Shown: positions 46,692-56,130, counted from the first letter of the stretch. The stretch is DNA of 64,000 bases from Intestinibacter bartlettii (GCA_025148965.1 CP102273.1:2232001-2296000), one strand, 5' to 3'. A program made the numbers and translations. Notes: generated by a model from the sequence alone, not told the origin.

Positions 46692-48590
46692 TTATTCTAA
46701 TTCAAAAGCACCAGTATATAATTGATAGTATTTTCCACGTCTTTCAATAAGTTCATCGTGATTACCACGTTCAATTATTCTACCTTGTTCTAAAACCATG
46801 ATAACATCAGAGTTTTTGATTGTTGATAATCTATGTGCAATTACAAATACCGTTCTACCTTCCATCAGTTTATCCATACCATCTTGAACTATTTTTTCTG
46901 TTCTAGTATCTATACTTGATGTAGCTTCATCTAGTATTAAAACTGGTGGGTTTGCTATTGCTGTTCTCGCTATTGATAAAAGCTGTCTTTGACCTTGAGA
47001 TAAGTTGCTTCCATCCCCTGTTAACACTGTATTATATCCATCTTTTAGATGTTTTATAAATCCGTGTGCATTTGCAAGTTTTGCAGCAGCAATTACTTCT
47101 TCATCAGTTGCATCTAATTTACCATATCTGATATTTTCCATAACTGTTCCTGTAAATAGATGAGTATCTTGAAGAACTATACCAAGTGATTTTCTTAAAT
47201 CGTCCTTTTTAATTTTAGTTATATTAATTCCATCATATCTTATTTTACCGTCTTGTATATCATAGAATCTATTTATTAAGTTTGTTATTGTAGTTTTACC
47301 AGCTCCTGTAGCACCAACGAAGGCTACTTTTTGTCCTGGCTTAGCATACATATTTATATCATGTAATACAATTTTGTCATCGTTATAACCGAAGTTTACA
47401 CCTTCAAATACAACATCCCCAGTTAATTTAGTATATGTTACAGTTCCTTCCGCTTTATGTGGATGTCTCCAAGCCCAAGTTCCTGTACGTTCTTTTACTG
47501 GTTTTATTTCGCCATCTTCTTCTATAGCATTTTCTAATGTAACATATCCGTCGTCTACTTCTGGCTTTTCATCTATTAAGTTAAATATTCTCTCTGCACC
47601 AGCAAGAGCCATAATTATTGAGTTGAATTGTTGAGATACTTGGGCTACTGGCATATTAAAACTTCTTGTTAATTGTAAGAATGATGCTAATGCACCTAAA
47701 GTTAAATTTCCTACACCACTTATTGCAAGTACAGCTCCTATTGCAACTATTAAAACATAACTTATATTTCCTATATTGTTCATTATAGGCATAAGCATAT
47801 TTGCAAAACTATTGGCATTGTCAGCACTATTAAATAATGAGTCATTTAATTCGTTAAATTTCTTTTTAGAATCTTCTTCATAACTAAATACTTTAACGAC
47901 TTTTTGACCTTCCATCATTTCTTCAATATATCCATTAACTTTACCTATATCTCTTTGTTGGTTCCCAAAGAAGAAAGCACTTTTAGAGCCTAATATTCTC
48001 ATTACTTGATACATTACAAATACCATAAGAACTATTAATATTGTAAGTATTGGACTTAGTACTATCATAGAAACAAAAGTCCCTACTATAGTTATTATAG
48101 AAGATATAAGTTGAGGTATACTTTGACTTATCATCTGTCTTAATGTATCTGTATCATTTGTGTATATACTCATTATATCTCCGTGAGCATGTGTATCGAA
48201 ATATTTGATTGGAAGCTTTTCCATATGCTCAAATAAATCATCACGGATATTTTTTAATGTTCCTTGAGATATATTAACCATAAGTCTACTATATACATAC
48301 GTTGATATTACACCAGTATAGAAAATAGCAGCCATTATAGCTAAAGCTGTTAATAATGCTTTAAAACTTGGGTTATTGTGTCCTAATAAAGGAACTATAT
48401 AATCATCTATTAATGTTTTTAAGAATAAGTTTGCTACAACTGAAACAATAGAACTAATAAATAATGTTATTAAAACTATAAAGAATAAGAATTTATAATC
48501 TCTAAATATATAGCTAATCATTCTTTTTAAAGTCTTCATTGGGTTATTTCCCTTAGGGCCTTTTTTACCTTTAGCAAATTCTTTACTCAT
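46692..48590 (-). CDS. Heterodimeric ABC exporter, catalytic-site half
   Basis: Fused six-helix membrane domain and ATPase of the multidrug-exporter type. Walker A GATGAGKTT, signature NLSQGQRQ (Q in place of the second G), Walker B plus catalytic Glu LILDEATSSID, and H-loop IAHRLSTI. An insertion of about 45 residues (EEDGEIKPVKERTGTWAWRH and onward) lies between membrane and ATPase domains. The start at 48590 overlaps the stop of the partner gene (ATGAGTAA), so translation is coupled. The partner carries the degenerate residues, as in BmrCD or TM287/288. Confidence 0.93.
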   Translation of the reverse strand: MSKEFAKGKKGPKGNNPMKTLKRMISYIFRDYKFLFFIVLITLFISSIVSVVANLFLKTLIDDYIVPLLGHNNPSFKALLTALAIMAAIFYTGVISTYVYSRLMVNISQGTLKNIRDDLFEHMEKLPIKYFDTHAHGDIMSIYTNDTDTLRQMISQSIPQLISSIITIVGTFVSMIVLSPILTILIVLMVFVMYQVMRILGSKSAFFFGNQQRDIGKVNGYIEEMMEGQKVVKVFSYEEDSKKKFNELNDSLFNSADNANSFANMLMPIMNNIGNISYVLIVAIGAVLAISGVGNLTLGALASFLQLTRSFNMPVAQVSQQFNSIIMALAGAERIFNLIDEKPEVDDGYVTLENAIEEDGEIKPVKERTGTWAWRHPHKAEGTVTYTKLTGDVVFEGVNFGYNDDKIVLHDINMYAKPGQKVAFVGATGAGKTTITNLINRFYDIQDGKIRYDGINITKIKKDDLRKSLGIVLQDTHLFTGTVMENIRYGKLDATDEEVIAAAKLANAHGFIKHLKDGYNTVLTGDGSNLSQGQRQLLSIARTAIANPPVLILDEATSSIDTRTEKIVQDGMDKLMEGRTVFVIAHRLSTIKNSDVIMVLEQGRIIERGNHDELIERRGKYYQLYTGAFELE

Positions 48591-50316
48591 TATCATCAGC
48601 TCCTTTCACTTGTGATTCGTAAACTTCTCTATATATAGCGTTGTTTACTTTTAATTCATCATGTGTTCCAATAGCATCTATTTTACCGTCATCTAAAACT
48701 ATTATTTTATCACTAGCTTCTATTGATGATATACGTTGAGCTATTATTATTTTAGTTGTAGATGCTATGTCATTTTGTAGCGCTGCTCTAATTGTAGCAT
48801 CTGTTTTTGTATCAACTGCACTTGTTGAATCGTCTAAAATTAATATTTTAGGTTTTTTAAGTAATGCTCTAGCGATACAAAGTCTTTGTTTTTGACCACC
48901 AGATACATTTGTACCACCTTGTTCTATATAAGTATCATATCCATCTGGGAATGTTTGAATGAATTCATCGGCACATGCTTTTTTACATGCATCTACTAAT
49001 TCTTCATCTGTTGCATTTTTATCTCCCCATCTTAGATTTTCTTTTATAGTACCTGAAAATAATACATTCTTTTGTAAAACCATAGAAACTTCATTTCTAA
49101 GAGTATCTATATCATAGTCTCTAACGTCTACTCCACCGACTTTTATGCTTCCTGAAGTAACGTCATAAAGTCTTGGTATTAATTGAACCAATGTAGATTT
49201 TGCACTACCTGTTCCACCTATAATTCCTATTGTTTCACCAGATTTTATCTCTAGGTTTACATTTTCTAAGTTTAATTTATTTTTATCATTAGCATAAGAG
49301 AAATCTACATTTTCAAATGATATAGATCCATCTTTTACTTCTTTTATTGGATTTTTAGGATTTTTTATAGTACTTTCTTCATCTAAAACTTCAAGTATTC
49401 TCTCTGCTGAAGATTTAGCCATAGTTATCATAACAAATACCATAGATAACATCATTAAACCCATAAGTATTTGTGTTGAATATGTGAAGAAACTCATAAG
49501 TTGACCTGTTGTCATAGTATTTGAAACTATCATTTTAGCCCCTAACCATGATAAAAGTAATATACATGTATACATAGTAATTTGCATTACTGGAGCATTT
49601 AGTACTATTAATTTTTCTGCAAATATAAAACTATTTTTTACATCTCCTGAAGCTTTTTTGAATTTATTTATTTCGAACTCTTCTCTTACTGCTGATTTTA
49701 CAGTTCTTATTCCTGTTAAGTTTTCTTGTACACTTGCATTTAATGCATCGTATTTTTTGAAAACAGCTGTGAATCTAGGGAATGCAACTTTTATTATAAG
49801 CGCTAATATTAACCCTAAGAATATTACTGCTCCAAAGAATACTAGTGATAAACTCGGATTAATTAAAACTGACATTAACATTGCAGATATAAGCATGATT
49901 GGTGCTCTAACAAGCATCCTTAAAATCATTTGATATGCATTTTGCACATTTGTTATATCTGTCGTAAGTCTTGTTACTAGACCTGCTGTTGAATATTTGT
50001 CAATGTTTTCAAATGAAAAATCTTGTATATTTTCAAACATCGCACGTCTTAAGTTTCTCGCATAACCTGCTGAAGCATTTGCTGCAAACTTTGCACCTAA
50101 TGCACCACAAAGAAGTGATAACATCGCTACTACAAACATAAGTATTCCTATTTTGGCTACATAGCCCATATCACTATTGTTCAGACCATTGTCTATAATC
50201 ATCGCCATTAATAGTGGTATTATAACTTCACATATACACTCTAATACCATAAATATAGGCGTGATTATAGAATTCTTTTTGAATTCACCAATATATGATG
50301 ATAATTTTCGTATCAT
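48583..50316 (-). CDS. Heterodimeric ABC exporter, degenerate-site half
   Basis: 577 residues, six membrane helices then an ATPase domain. Its own Walker B ends LILDDSTSAVD, with Asp where the catalytic Glu should be; the H-loop is AQRISSI with Gln for His; Walker A reads GGTGSAKST with Ala for Gly. The signature NVSGGQKQR is intact and would complete the partner's active site. Such asymmetry is established for heterodimeric multidrug exporters. AGGAGG lies 5 bases before the ATG. It follows a MarR gene, and a perfect 23-base palindrome lies in the gap. Confidence 0.93.
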   Translation of the reverse strand: MIRKLSSYIGEFKKNSIITPIFMVLECICEVIIPLLMAMIIDNGLNNSDMGYVAKIGILMFVVAMLSLLCGALGAKFAANASAGYARNLRRAMFENIQDFSFENIDKYSTAGLVTRLTTDITNVQNAYQMILRMLVRAPIMLISAMLMSVLINPSLSLVFFGAVIFLGLILALIIKVAFPRFTAVFKKYDALNASVQENLTGIRTVKSAVREEFEINKFKKASGDVKNSFIFAEKLIVLNAPVMQITMYTCILLLSWLGAKMIVSNTMTTGQLMSFFTYSTQILMGLMMLSMVFVMITMAKSSAERILEVLDEESTIKNPKNPIKEVKDGSISFENVDFSYANDKNKLNLENVNLEIKSGETIGIIGGTGSAKSTLVQLIPRLYDVTSGSIKVGGVDVRDYDIDTLRNEVSMVLQKNVLFSGTIKENLRWGDKNATDEELVDACKKACADEFIQTFPDGYDTYIEQGGTNVSGGQKQRLCIARALLKKPKILILDDSTSAVDTKTDATIRAALQNDIASTTKIIIAQRISSIEASDKIIVLDDGKIDAIGTHDELKVNNAIYREVYESQVKGADDNE

Positions 50317-50347
50317 TTCTTCCTCCTCAATATATAAATTTTATTTT

Positions 50348-50370
50348 AAATTAAATAAATTATTTAATTT
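50348..50370. repeat. AT-only palindrome between marR-type gene and exporter
   Basis: AAATTAAATAA / TTATTTAATTT around one base, a perfect 11-base inverted repeat. It lies 32 bases before the exporter start. Possible second operator; chance is not negligible in such AT-rich DNA. Confidence 0.35.
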
Positions 50371-50431
50371 TTGACATTATAAACTTCTCATTATAATATT
50401 TTAAGGGCAACTTAAAATTATTAAATGAGAA

Positions 50432-50857
50432 TTACTTTAAATTATCTAAAATTTTATACATATACTTAAATAACTGCTCTTGTTCTTCCTTCGAAATACC
50501 GTTTAGCATTTTAGCATCTAATTCTTGGATATATAAATAAGCATCATCTAATACTCTTTGAGTTTTTTCTGTCATCTTTATAAATTTAGATCTTTTATCA
50601 TTTAGATTTTGTTCTCTCGTTATAAATCCTTTTTCTTCTAATCTATTTAATAACCCTGTAACTGTAGGATTTTTAAGTGTTAATCCTGTCTCTAAATCCC
50701 TTTGAGTAAGTTTATCTTCCTCATGTCTTTTTAAATATAAAAGCACATCCATTTGTGACGGAGTCAAGTTGTATCTTTGTAAGTTTTTATGACAACGTGT
50801 CTCAAATGCTATATGTATTTGTTTAATTAAAAAACCTATAAGTATTTTCTCTTCCAT
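50432..50857 (-). CDS. MarR family transcriptional regulator
   Basis: 141-residue winged-helix repressor: the helix-turn-helix (about 50-75; LTQRDLETGLTLKNPTVTGL) and wing (EKGFITREQNLNDKRSKFIKM) are typical. It directly precedes the ABC exporter genes on the same strand and has an AATATATAGC palindrome over its own promoter. MarR plus two half-transporters is a common drug-response cassette; inducer unknown. Confidence 0.93.
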   Translation of the reverse strand: MEEKILIGFLIKQIHIAFETRCHKNLQRYNLTPSQMDVLLYLKRHEEDKLTQRDLETGLTLKNPTVTGLLNRLEEKGFITREQNLNDKRSKFIKMTEKTQRVLDDAYLYIQELDAKMLNGISKEEQEQLFKYMYKILDNLK

Positions 50858-50870
50858 ATTAATTCTCCTA

Positions 50871-50892
50871 AATATATAGCTTGCTATATATT
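50871..50892. promoter_or_regulatory. MarR operator candidate
   Basis: AATATATAGC-TT-GCTATATATT, perfect 10-base arms, overlapping the downstream edge of the -10 box and ending 14 bases before the MarR start. The position suits autorepression. Confidence 0.65.
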
Positions 50893-50918
50893 TTATTTAT
50901 TTTTTTATTAATTGTCAA
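50890..50918 (-). promoter_or_regulatory. MarR/exporter promoter
   Basis: Minus-strand TTGACA (50918-50913), 17-base spacer, TAAAAT (50895-50890). Confidence 0.7.
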
Positions 50919-50962
50919 TAGATGTAATTTTATTTTTAAATTTTTTCTATACTTTTATTTAC

Positions 50963-51018
50963 GCAAAAAGAGAGATTTACTTTTAAATAACCTTTAAATT
51001 TAAATCTCTCTTTATTTT
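50963..51018 (-). terminator. Intrinsic terminator after trpB2
   Basis: AAAGAGAGATTTA / TAAATCTCTCTTT stem with a 21-base loop and U-rich ends, about 35 bases after the stop. Confidence 0.85.
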
Positions 51019-51051
51019 TATTAATTATTTTTTATTATTATTACTATTTAT

Positions 51052-52440
51052 CTATTTTATTTCATCTTGTATTCCTGGTATTATAGGTAATTTATCAAAT
51101 CCAACTTGTAAATCTTCATCTGTTGGAATATAATCTGTCATTGTTCCTTCTATATAAGCATTATATCCCTTCATATCGAAATATCCTGTTCCAGTTAATC
51201 CAAATAATATTGTTTTTTCTTCACCAGTTTCTTTACATTTTAAAGCTTCATCTATTGCAACTCTAATTGCATGTGATGATTCTGGCGCTGGAAGTATTGT
51301 TTCAACTTTAGCGAATAATGTTGCAGCTTCAAATACCTTAGTTTGTTCAACAGATATAGCTTCCATATATCCATCGTGATATAGTTTTGATAATATTGGA
51401 CTCATTCCATGATATCTAAGACCTCCTGCATGGTTTTTAGATGGTGTAAACTCACAACCTAAAGTATACATTTTTGCCATAGGAGTTATTTTACCAGTAT
51501 CGCAGAAATCATATGCGTATTTACCTCTTGTTAAAGATGGGCAAGATGCTGGTTCTACTGCAACTATTCTTGGATTTGCTTTTCCTAATAATTTATCTTG
51601 CATGTATGGAGCTATAAGTCCACCTAAGTTAGAACCTCCACCTGCACAGCCGATTACTATATCAGGATATTCTTCTAATTTATCCATAGCTGCTTTTGCT
51701 TCTAGTCCTATTATTGATTGATGAAGTAATACTTGATTTAAAACAGAACCTAAGACATATCTATATCCATTTGTACTTACTGCAACTTCAACAGCTTCTG
51801 ATATTGCAGTTCCTAAAGAACCTGGATCATCTGGATTTTGTTCTAATATTTTTCTACCTGCATTAGTTGTATTACTTGGAGATGGAGTTACATCTGCTCC
51901 AAATACTTTCATTATATTTTTTCTATCTGGTTTTTGTTCATAAGATACCTTAACCATATATACATTAAGTGGAAGCCCAAAATAAGAACAAGCTTCTGAT
52001 AAAGCAGTTCCCCATTGCCCTGCTCCAGTTTCAGTAGTAACACCTTTTAGGCCTTCTTTTTTAGCATAATATGCTTGTGCTATTGCTGAATTTAGTTTAT
52101 GACTTCCTGAAGTATTATTTCCTTCAAATTTATAATATATTTTAGCTGGTGTCCCCAAAGCTTTTTCTAGGTTATAAGCTCTACAAAGTGGTGATGGTCT
52201 ATATATTTTATACATTTCTCTGACTTCTTCTGGAATATCTACATATCTAGTTTTATCATCCATTTCTTGATGAGCCAACTCTTTACAAAATACTGGATAT
52301 AAGTCTTCTTCAAGTGCTGGTTTCATAGTTGCTGGATTTATCATAGGTTCTGGCAACTCTTTCATATCCGCTCTTAGATTATACCACTTCTTTGGTATTT
52401 CCTCTTCACTTAAATATAATCTGTATGGCGCTTTTTTCAT
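51052..52440 (-). CDS. TrpB2-type tryptophan synthase beta-like PLP enzyme
   Basis: 462 residues, longer than TrpB1 and matching the TrpB2 branch, which condenses indole with serine (or phosphoserine) without needing TrpA. PLP lysine in NNTSGSHKLNSA, TETGAGQWGTALSEA, GCAGGGSNLGG phosphate loop and HAGGLRYHGMSP are seen. It stands alone, with no other trp genes, behind a leader whose specifier reads Trp (UGG), which independently ties it to tryptophan supply. AGGAGG precedes the ATG. It probably salvages external or gut indole. Confidence 0.94.
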   Translation of the reverse strand: MKKAPYRLYLSEEEIPKKWYNLRADMKELPEPMINPATMKPALEEDLYPVFCKELAHQEMDDKTRYVDIPEEVREMYKIYRPSPLCRAYNLEKALGTPAKIYYKFEGNNTSGSHKLNSAIAQAYYAKKEGLKGVTTETGAGQWGTALSEACSYFGLPLNVYMVKVSYEQKPDRKNIMKVFGADVTPSPSNTTNAGRKILEQNPDDPGSLGTAISEAVEVAVSTNGYRYVLGSVLNQVLLHQSIIGLEAKAAMDKLEEYPDIVIGCAGGGSNLGGLIAPYMQDKLLGKANPRIVAVEPASCPSLTRGKYAYDFCDTGKITPMAKMYTLGCEFTPSKNHAGGLRYHGMSPILSKLYHDGYMEAISVEQTKVFEAATLFAKVETILPAPESSHAIRVAIDEALKCKETGEEKTILFGLTGTGYFDMKGYNAYIEGTMTDYIPTDEDLQVGFDKLPIIPGIQDEIK

Positions 52441-52480
52441 TTCTTATACCTCCTAAATATTCTCTAAATTTGTTCCAAAT

Positions 52481-52745
52481 AAAAAAGACTTTCATCCCTA
52501 ATTGGGACAAAAGTCATATCTTCTGCTTCTGCGGTACCACCCTAATTGATCATAAAGACCCACTCATCTCATATACTATCATATATGCTCCTGTGATAAC
52601 GGATGGAGTTCCCGTCAGATACTACTAAGATACACCTTTCATTCTGCCCTCGTAAGTCCATTCAATACAAGTTATTTGTCATGATTCCACCATCCACAAC
52701 TCTCTATAAAATAATTATTGCATCTACTCTTCTTACTCATCGGTT
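52481..52745 (-). ncRNA. T-box leader of trpB2 (tryptophan specifier)
   Basis: Minus-strand T-box AGGGTGGTACCGC (52543-52531), a terminator with GACTTTTGTCCC / GGGATGAAAGTC arms and six U residues (52515-52481), and a stem I with AGAGAG and a specifier region TTGAATGGACTT in which TGG (52660-52658) codes for Trp. The order promoter, stem I, T-box, terminator, gene is complete. Confidence 0.95.
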
Positions 52746-52762
52746 TGATTATTATATTTATG

Positions 52763-52791
52763 ATTATATTTCCATTTTTTTCTTATGTCAA
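52763..52791 (-). promoter_or_regulatory. Consensus promoter of the Trp T-box
   Basis: Minus-strand TTGACA (52791-52786), 17-base spacer, TATAAT (52768-52763): a full match to the sigma-A consensus, so expression is expected to depend on antitermination, not initiation. Confidence 0.85.
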
Positions 52792-52927
52792 CTATTTTCT
52801 TAATATTTATATTTTTGAAATTTTTCTATAAATATTTTTAAAATTGTATTTTAAAATTCATATTGTTTTAAAATTCTTGATTAAACCGTCTTTAAATGAT
52901 TTATAATTAATAAAGGGGTGTATTCAA

Positions 52928-54091
52928 ATGGATATAGAAAAGTTATGTTCAGGTATGAATGATTGGCTCGTAAATGTCAGACGAGACTTACATAAAACGC
53001 CTGAACTAGGTTTAAAAGAATTTGAAACTAAAGAAAAAATCAAAAAATATTTAGATGAAATAGGAATATCTTATATAGAATATAAAAACACTACAGCTAT
53101 CGTAGCACAAATAAACGGAGGCTTTGAGAAGACAGTAGGTTTAAGGGCTGATATAGATGCATTGCCTATAGATGAGGAGTTAGATTTAGATTATAAATCT
53201 AAAAACCCAGGCGTAATGCACGCTTGTGGTCATGATGCCCATACTGCAATCTTATTAGGTGCTTGCAAAGTTTTATATGAAAATAGAGATTTATTAAAAG
53301 TAAACGTGAAATTCTTTTTCCAACCTGGCGAAGAAATTGGCGCTGGCAAATATATGATTGAAGAAGGCTGTCTAGAAAACCCAAAGGTCGATATGGTATT
53401 TGGACTTCATGTCGGCTCACATATAAAAACTGGATATATAGAAATTAAAAAAGGTACTGCAGCCGCTTCTACTGACAGACTTATATTAAAAGTATTAGGC
53501 AAAAACGGTCATGGTGCTTATCCACACGAAGGAGTTGATGCAATAGTTATCGCTTCATACTTAGTCACTGCTCTTCAAAGCATCATTAGCCGAAATATAG
53601 ATCCTACTGACTCTGCTGTAATTTCTTTTGGAAAAATTGAAGGTGGACATAAGGGCAATATTATATGTGATGAAGTTAAGTTAACTGGTACACTTAGAAC
53701 TTTGAATGAAGATACTCGCCATCTTATAAAAGAGAAAATTAAAGCAATGTGTGAAAATGTTAGCATAGGATTTGGGGGCAAGGTAGATCTTGAAATAATA
53801 CCTGGAATTCCAAGCTTGGTTAATACTTCAGAATTAGTAGATTTAGTTGTTAAAAATACTTCCGAATTGCTCGGATGTGATAAAGTGCTAAAAAAAGAAA
53901 AATCACCACTTGGTGCTGAAGATTTTGCATGGTTTCTACAAAAAGTGCCTGGAGTATTTTTTAACATAGGATGTGGAAATGAAGATAAAAATACAACTTA
54001 TCCTATACATAATTCAAAATTTAATATAGATGAAGATTGTCTTTTGATTGGAACTATGATTCATGTAAAAAATATATTGTCTATAAGCTAA
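52928..54091 (+). CDS. M20D family amidohydrolase
   Basis: Metal-dependent amidohydrolase/carboxypeptidase, as in N-acyl-amino-acid, hippurate or IAA-amino-acid hydrolases. 387 residues: RRDLHKTPELGLKEFET, GLRADIDALPIDE, metal-ligand HACGHDAHTAILLGA (about 98-112), FFFQPGEEIGAGKYMI with catalytic Glu, and a C-terminal GAEDFAWFL. AAGGGGTG precedes the ATG. It is divergent from the Trp T-box; substrate unknown. Confidence 0.92.
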   Translation: MDIEKLCSGMNDWLVNVRRDLHKTPELGLKEFETKEKIKKYLDEIGISYIEYKNTTAIVAQINGGFEKTVGLRADIDALPIDEELDLDYKSKNPGVMHACGHDAHTAILLGACKVLYENRDLLKVNVKFFFQPGEEIGAGKYMIEEGCLENPKVDMVFGLHVGSHIKTGYIEIKKGTAAASTDRLILKVLGKNGHGAYPHEGVDAIVIASYLVTALQSIISRNIDPTDSAVISFGKIEGGHKGNIICDEVKLTGTLRTLNEDTRHLIKEKIKAMCENVSIGFGGKVDLEIIPGIPSLVNTSELVDLVVKNTSELLGCDKVLKKEKSPLGAEDFAWFLQKVPGVFFNIGCGNEDKNTTYPIHNSKFNIDEDCLLIGTMIHVKNILSIS

Positions 54092-54160
54092 ATAATTTAA
54101 TTGCTATTTAATCTATTCAGTGTTATTATTATCAAAAATAGATATAACAAGGAGAAATAT

Positions 54161-54607
54161 ATGAAAAAATTTTCTATTATAGCATTAATATTAATGACTA
54201 TATTTACTTTTGGATGTAGCAAAAAAGATACTTCTGATAATATGGTAAAATTAAATAAAGTAGATATTTCAGCTATTAGCAATCAACAGATTAAGAATTT
54301 TTTAACTGAAGCATCAGAACAAGAGGGAATTTATAAAATAGAAACAAAATCAAATACTTATATATATTTTAATGGAATAAAAAATGAATTTATCGATATA
54401 AATTGCAGTGTTGAAGATAATACTTTAAATATAGAATCAAATAAAAGCAAATTAGAAAGTAATGATTCACCATCACAAAAACTATATGTTATATATCAAA
54501 AGAACATAACTATCTCAAATGATAAAACAGTTTATTTTGATACTATAAAGTTAACTATAAATGGTAAAGAATCCAGCTTTAAAAATTCATTTGTAATCAA
54601 AGAATAA
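54161..54607 (+). CDS. Small hypothetical lipoprotein
   Basis: 148 residues with a lipoprotein signal ending TIFTFGCSKK (lipobox TFGC; Cys about residue 19), then a polar, lysine-rich region without recognisable domain. AAGGAG lies 7 bases before the ATG at 54161; 20 further in-frame codons upstream have no ribosome site. It is 69 bases after the amidohydrolase on the same strand and ends at a bidirectional terminator, so the two may be co-transcribed. I do not recognise a family. Confidence 0.75.
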   Translation: MKKFSIIALILMTIFTFGCSKKDTSDNMVKLNKVDISAISNQQIKNFLTEASEQEGIYKIETKSNTYIYFNGIKNEFIDINCSVEDNTLNIESNKSKLESNDSPSQKLYVIYQKNITISNDKTVYFDTIKLTINGKESSFKNSFVIKE

Positions 54608-54608
54608 T

Positions 54609-54655
54609 ATAAAAATGAGCTTAAAAGTTTAATAAACTAATAAGCTCATTTTTTA
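54609..54655. terminator. Bidirectional intrinsic terminator
   Basis: AAAATGAGCTTA / TAAGCTCATTTT stem with a 17-base loop, between the convergent lipoprotein and MATE genes. Confidence 0.9.
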
Positions 54656-54685
54656 CTTTGATATTTTATTATAATTTATATTATC

Positions 54686-56038
54686 TTAATACCAATGTAA
54701 TTTCCATTTTCCACTTAAATATCTCCATACAAAGAACACACTTCTAACAGCCCAGTCTATGGTCATTGCTACCCATACACCAAATACACCTAGTCCCATG
54801 TATTTTCCAACTATATAACTAAATCCTATTCTGAAAATCCACATTGAAAATATACATACTAGCATACAGAATTTGACGTCATTTGATGCTCTAAGCGTAT
54901 TTGCTATCATAAATGATAACGGCCATATTAGCATTGCCATAATTCCATGATAAATAATTATCTCACGAGTCATTTGAGCAGTTCCTTCAGATAAGTTATA
55001 TATATCTAATATTAAATTTAAACCTAAAAATATAATTACATTTGTAATTATTATTCCAATATAACTTAGTTTCATCATTTTCTTAGTATAATATCTTGTT
55101 TGGTATTCATCATCTGCTCCGACACATTGTGATACTACAGCAAGATCTGCTTGACCTATAGCCATTCCAGGTACGATTTGGAATAATGCAAGGCAGTTAC
55201 TAACAGCATTTGCAGCTATTGAAGCAGTTCCAAAGCTTGCAACTAAGTTTAAAACAACTATTTTCCCAAGTTGGAACATACTATTTTCAAGCCCATTTGG
55301 AATTCCTATATATAAAATTCTTTTTATCATACTTCCATCAAATTTGAAACACATTTTTTCTGATATATGAATTTGTAAATCTTGATTTTTGATAAGATAA
55401 AATGCTATTACTGCTGCTAAATATCTTGAGAATACTGTTGGAATTGCAGCACCTACAACTCCCATTTTTAATCCATATATTAAAATAGCATTTCCCACAA
55501 AGTTAACACTATTCATAAGAATTGAGATTTTCATAGTTACTTTTGAATTTCCCATTGCTCTAAATAGAGCTGCTGCCCCATTATAAATTGCTATTGCTGG
55601 AATTGATAAAAATACTATTAATAAATAAATATTTGCAAATCCCATAACATCAGCTTCCAATGTTCCAAATACCTTGTGTAGTATAAAGTACTTTAACAAA
55701 TATCCTAAAACCATAACTCCGATTGAACTTACAAGTAAAAATAACATTAATTGATCTGATGCTTCACATGATTTCTTTTCGTTTTTTTGACCTAAGAATT
55801 GGCCTGCAACAACAGCTCCCCCAGTACCTAACGCTGTAAAAACTTGTGTAACAAGTACCATAATTGTATCAACTAAAGATACTGCTGATACTGCTGATTC
55901 CCCGACGCTTGCGACCATAATTGAATCGACTAAGCCGACTACTATTAAAAGTAGCTGTTCTACTATTAATGGTCCAATTAATTTTCTTAAATCTGAGTTT
56001 GAGAATAAATAATTGATTTTTTTCTGATTTACTTCCAC
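54686..56038 (-). CDS. MATE family efflux transporter
   Basis: Cation-coupled multidrug/organic-compound exporter, 450 residues with twelve predicted membrane helices in two bundles (GPLIVEQLLLIVVGLVDSIM near the start; SIAANAVSNCLALFQIVPGM near the middle). The start is GTG at 56038, the only in-frame candidate because a stop lies directly upstream; the ribosome site is weak (GAAG). An AGAGATATT inverted repeat lies 36 bases upstream. Substrate unknown. Confidence 0.92.
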   Translation of the reverse strand: MEVNQKKINYLFSNSDLRKLIGPLIVEQLLLIVVGLVDSIMVASVGESAVSAVSLVDTIMVLVTQVFTALGTGGAVVAGQFLGQKNEKKSCEASDQLMLFLLVSSIGVMVLGYLLKYFILHKVFGTLEADVMGFANIYLLIVFLSIPAIAIYNGAAALFRAMGNSKVTMKISILMNSVNFVGNAILIYGLKMGVVGAAIPTVFSRYLAAVIAFYLIKNQDLQIHISEKMCFKFDGSMIKRILYIGIPNGLENSMFQLGKIVVLNLVASFGTASIAANAVSNCLALFQIVPGMAIGQADLAVVSQCVGADDEYQTRYYTKKMMKLSYIGIIITNVIIFLGLNLILDIYNLSEGTAQMTREIIIYHGIMAMLIWPLSFMIANTLRASNDVKFCMLVCIFSMWIFRIGFSYIVGKYMGLGVFGVWVAMTIDWAVRSVFFVWRYLSGKWKLHWY

Positions 56039-56073
56039 CTAAACCACTTCTTTCATACAAATTTTAAAAATTT

Positions 56074-56099
56074 AGAGATATTGAAATTAGAATATCTCT
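56074..56099. repeat. Inverted repeat upstream of the MATE gene
   Basis: AGAGATATT / AATATCTCT, perfect 9-base arms with an 8-base spacer. Operator or terminator-like; the following minus-strand sequence has only a short U run. Confidence 0.4.
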
Positions 56100-56130
56100 A
56101 TACATCAATTTCTATTTTTTAAATAAATAA

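Noticed and set aside
50398-50416. A CTTAAAAT/ATTTTAAG hairpin in the marR-exporter gap as a terminator
   Set aside because: Short stem without a U tail; termination here would cut the exporter off from its regulator's promoter.
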